Source of the DNA: Lachnospiraceae bacterium
Lineage (GTDB): Bacteria; Bacillota; Clostridia; Lachnospirales; Lachnospiraceae
Reading direction: 5' to 3'
Length of the DNA: 16,344 nt
Assembly: GCA_009774155.1 (NCBI GenBank)
Contig: VSNE01000466.1
Span: 1 to 16,344 of the forward strand
The notes under the pieces were generated by a model. It saw only the letters and a list, made by a program, of their open reading frames with translations, had not been told where the DNA came from and did not search any database. The position numbers and the translations under genes are program-made. Below are positions 15,329 to 16,344 of the stretch, piece after piece. Position 1 is the stretch's first letter. Each line of letters begins with the position of its first letter.

Positions 15329-16174
15329 ATGGCGGGTACAGGGGAAATGGATCATACAGAAATAATGAGAATTGCCATGCAGCAGTCTGCATATGACTGT
15401 TGCTGCATGGCGGAGGATTTTTTAAAAAACGAGAACAGCATACATGAATCCGCTGCGTCCGGGAATGCCAGAAAATATCTGGAACTGCCGCATATATGCA
15501 ATCTGGTATCTTACGGAACCAACATTGTTGTTTCCGGTCAAAGAGAGCTTCTGCCGGAAATAGAAAGGTTTGTTAATAGCGTACAAAGCATTGCGGACTG
15601 CTTTGAAACACCGGAATTATATGTGCTGAACGATATTCTTGCAAGGTACGGTGCAAGAGTATGCTTTATGGCGGATTACTTCCTGCCGGATATTGAGAAA
15701 GTGTATTGCTCGGACATTTACTGCCCATATGAATTGCGGGTAATGAATCCGGATGATTTTAATGAATTGTACATTCCGGAGTGGAGCAATGCTCTGTGCA
15801 AAGACAGAAAGCATTTGGATGTTCTGGGGATCGGGGCGTATGAGAACGGAAGGCTCGTAGGGCTGGCCGGATGCTCGGCCGATTGCGATACTATGTGGCA
15901 AATTGGAGTGGACGTCCTTCCGGAATATAGGCGGCGCGGCATTGCTTCTGCGCTGACCAACCGGCTTGCACGGGAAACCTTTGAGCGTGGTAAGGTTCCC
16001 TTTTACTGTGCGGCATGGTCGAATGTAAAATCAGTAAAGAATGCCATACGAAGCGGGTTTAAGCCTGGCTGGGTTGAAGTGACCGCAAAGCCGGATGCTG
16101 TAATTCATGAGATGATTGAAGGAAAACACTGCGGAATGCAGGCGGCCGGACCAGGTTATTGTTTCCGTGGATGA
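15329..16174 (+). CDS. GNAT-family N-acetyltransferase with N-terminal extension
   Basis: GNAT enzymes move an acetyl group from acetyl-CoA to an amine. The acetyl-CoA binding motif A is clear at residues 192-206: IGVDVLPEYRRRGIA, with the Arg-Arg-Arg-Gly-Ile-Ala pyrophosphate loop at 201-206, followed by a helix (SALTNRLARETFERG) and the WSNVKSVKNAIRSGFKP region typical of the fold's second half. The first 120-130 residues are a separate cysteine-rich helical segment (CCCMAEDFL near 25) I cannot name. ATG 15329 lies 12 bases after AAGGAG (15311-15316), a little far; the in-frame Met at 15347 is possible, and an in-frame TAG at 15302 limits the start upstream. The substrate is unknown. It lies beyond the terminator and is probably ordinary chromosomal content rather than part of the defence operon. 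Confidence 0.88.
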   Translation: MAGTGEMDHTEIMRIAMQQSAYDCCCMAEDFLKNENSIHESAASGNARKYLELPHICNLVSYGTNIVVSGQRELLPEIERFVNSVQSIADCFETPELYVLNDILARYGARVCFMADYFLPDIEKVYCSDIYCPYELRVMNPDDFNELYIPEWSNALCKDRKHLDVLGIGAYENGRLVGLAGCSADCDTMWQIGVDVLPEYRRRGIASALTNRLARETFERGKVPFYCAAWSNVKSVKNAIRSGFKPGWVEVTAKPDAVIHEMIEGKHCGMQAAGPGYCFRG

Positions 16175-16194
16175 AAAGAAGCTTCGGAGATACC

Positions 16195-16272
16195 ATGAGA
16201 GCCTGCGGTGTCTGTAAAAGAAATCTATATGATGACCTGCCTGAAAACATAGCAAGAATGATGAAAAGGTAA
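16195..16272 (+). CDS. Very small ORF with a CxxC motif
   Basis: This 25-codon frame reads MRACGVCKRNLYDDL, then PENIARMMKR, and follows GGAGA (16186-16190) by four bases. An in-frame ATG at 16171 overlaps the acetyltransferase stop (ATGA) and would make it 33 aa. CGVC (residues 4-7) could bind a metal, but there is no second pair. It may be a real small protein, a degraded start of a longer gene, or chance. I recognise no family. Confidence 0.3.
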   Translation: MRACGVCKRNLYDDLPENIARMMKR

Positions 16273-16316
16273 AAATCATTTTGCGCTACAATATTTACTG
16301 GAAGGGAGGGAGCATC

Positions 16317-16344
16317 ATGCAGGGTCAGACAGTACACATTGCAT
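16317..16344 (+). CDS. Start of a further gene, cut by the window edge
   Basis: Only nine codons are present, MQGQTVHIA. The start is credible because of a very strong purine-rich site, AGGGAGGGAG at 16303-16312, four bases before the ATG. A TACAAT hexamer (16287-16292) just upstream could be a -10 box, but I see no matching -35. The product cannot be named. Confidence 0.5.

Noticed and set aside
1..16344. CRISPR array, tRNA, rRNA, IS element or transposase
   Set aside because: I saw no regularly spaced repeats, cloverleaf-like sequence, terminal inverted repeats or transposase motifs on either strand.

Overview
The window looks like a low-to-moderate GC Gram-positive genome, probably a gut-type Clostridia/Lachnospiraceae relative. 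This is an inference from strong AGGAGG-type ribosome binding sites, codon use and the flavour of the proteins; there is no rRNA or other marker to fix it. Every gene I can support is on the + strand, and most of the window is one defence operon.

Layout. Positions 1-291 hold no supported gene, only a 15-bp palindrome, a hairpin and an AT-rich tract leading into a clear vegetative promoter (-35 TTGAAA, 17 bp, -10 TACACT, 269-297). From that promoter seven genes follow, with gaps or overlaps of a few to about 50 bases: a 65-aa helix-turn-helix protein (345-542), a complete Type I restriction-modification set hsdM (591-3272), hsdS (3263-4522) and hsdR (4538-7717), an 849-aa protein fusing a YgjP-like metallopeptidase to an ImmA/IrrE-like metallopeptidase and a C-terminal HTH-like region (7717-10266), a DUF262+DUF1524 protein of the GmrSD/SspE/BrxU kind (10306-12294), and a second, longer DUF262 protein without a visible nuclease domain (12287-14866). 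The operon ends in a truncated gene (14880-15101), then an out-of-frame tail of some other gene, and an intrinsic terminator (15156-15194). After about 130 bp comes an unrelated GNAT acetyltransferase (15329-16174), a tiny CxxC ORF, and the first codons of a further gene with a strong RBS at 16317.

Working model (inference): the HsdM/S/R complex methylates host DNA and cuts unmodified DNA. The DUF262 pair would add a nucleotide-triggered, possibly modification-sensing nuclease, covering phages whose modified DNA escapes Type I cutting. The double metallopeptidase fusion and the small HTH protein look like a control or sensing layer. Type I operons with a YgjP-like peptidase are familiar; the peptidase-ImmA/IrrE-HTH fusion and the paired DUF262 genes in the same transcription unit are the parts most worth following up. 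The truncated gene and frame-broken tail at the 3' end suggest the cargo edge has been remodelled by deletion, as is common in defence islands.
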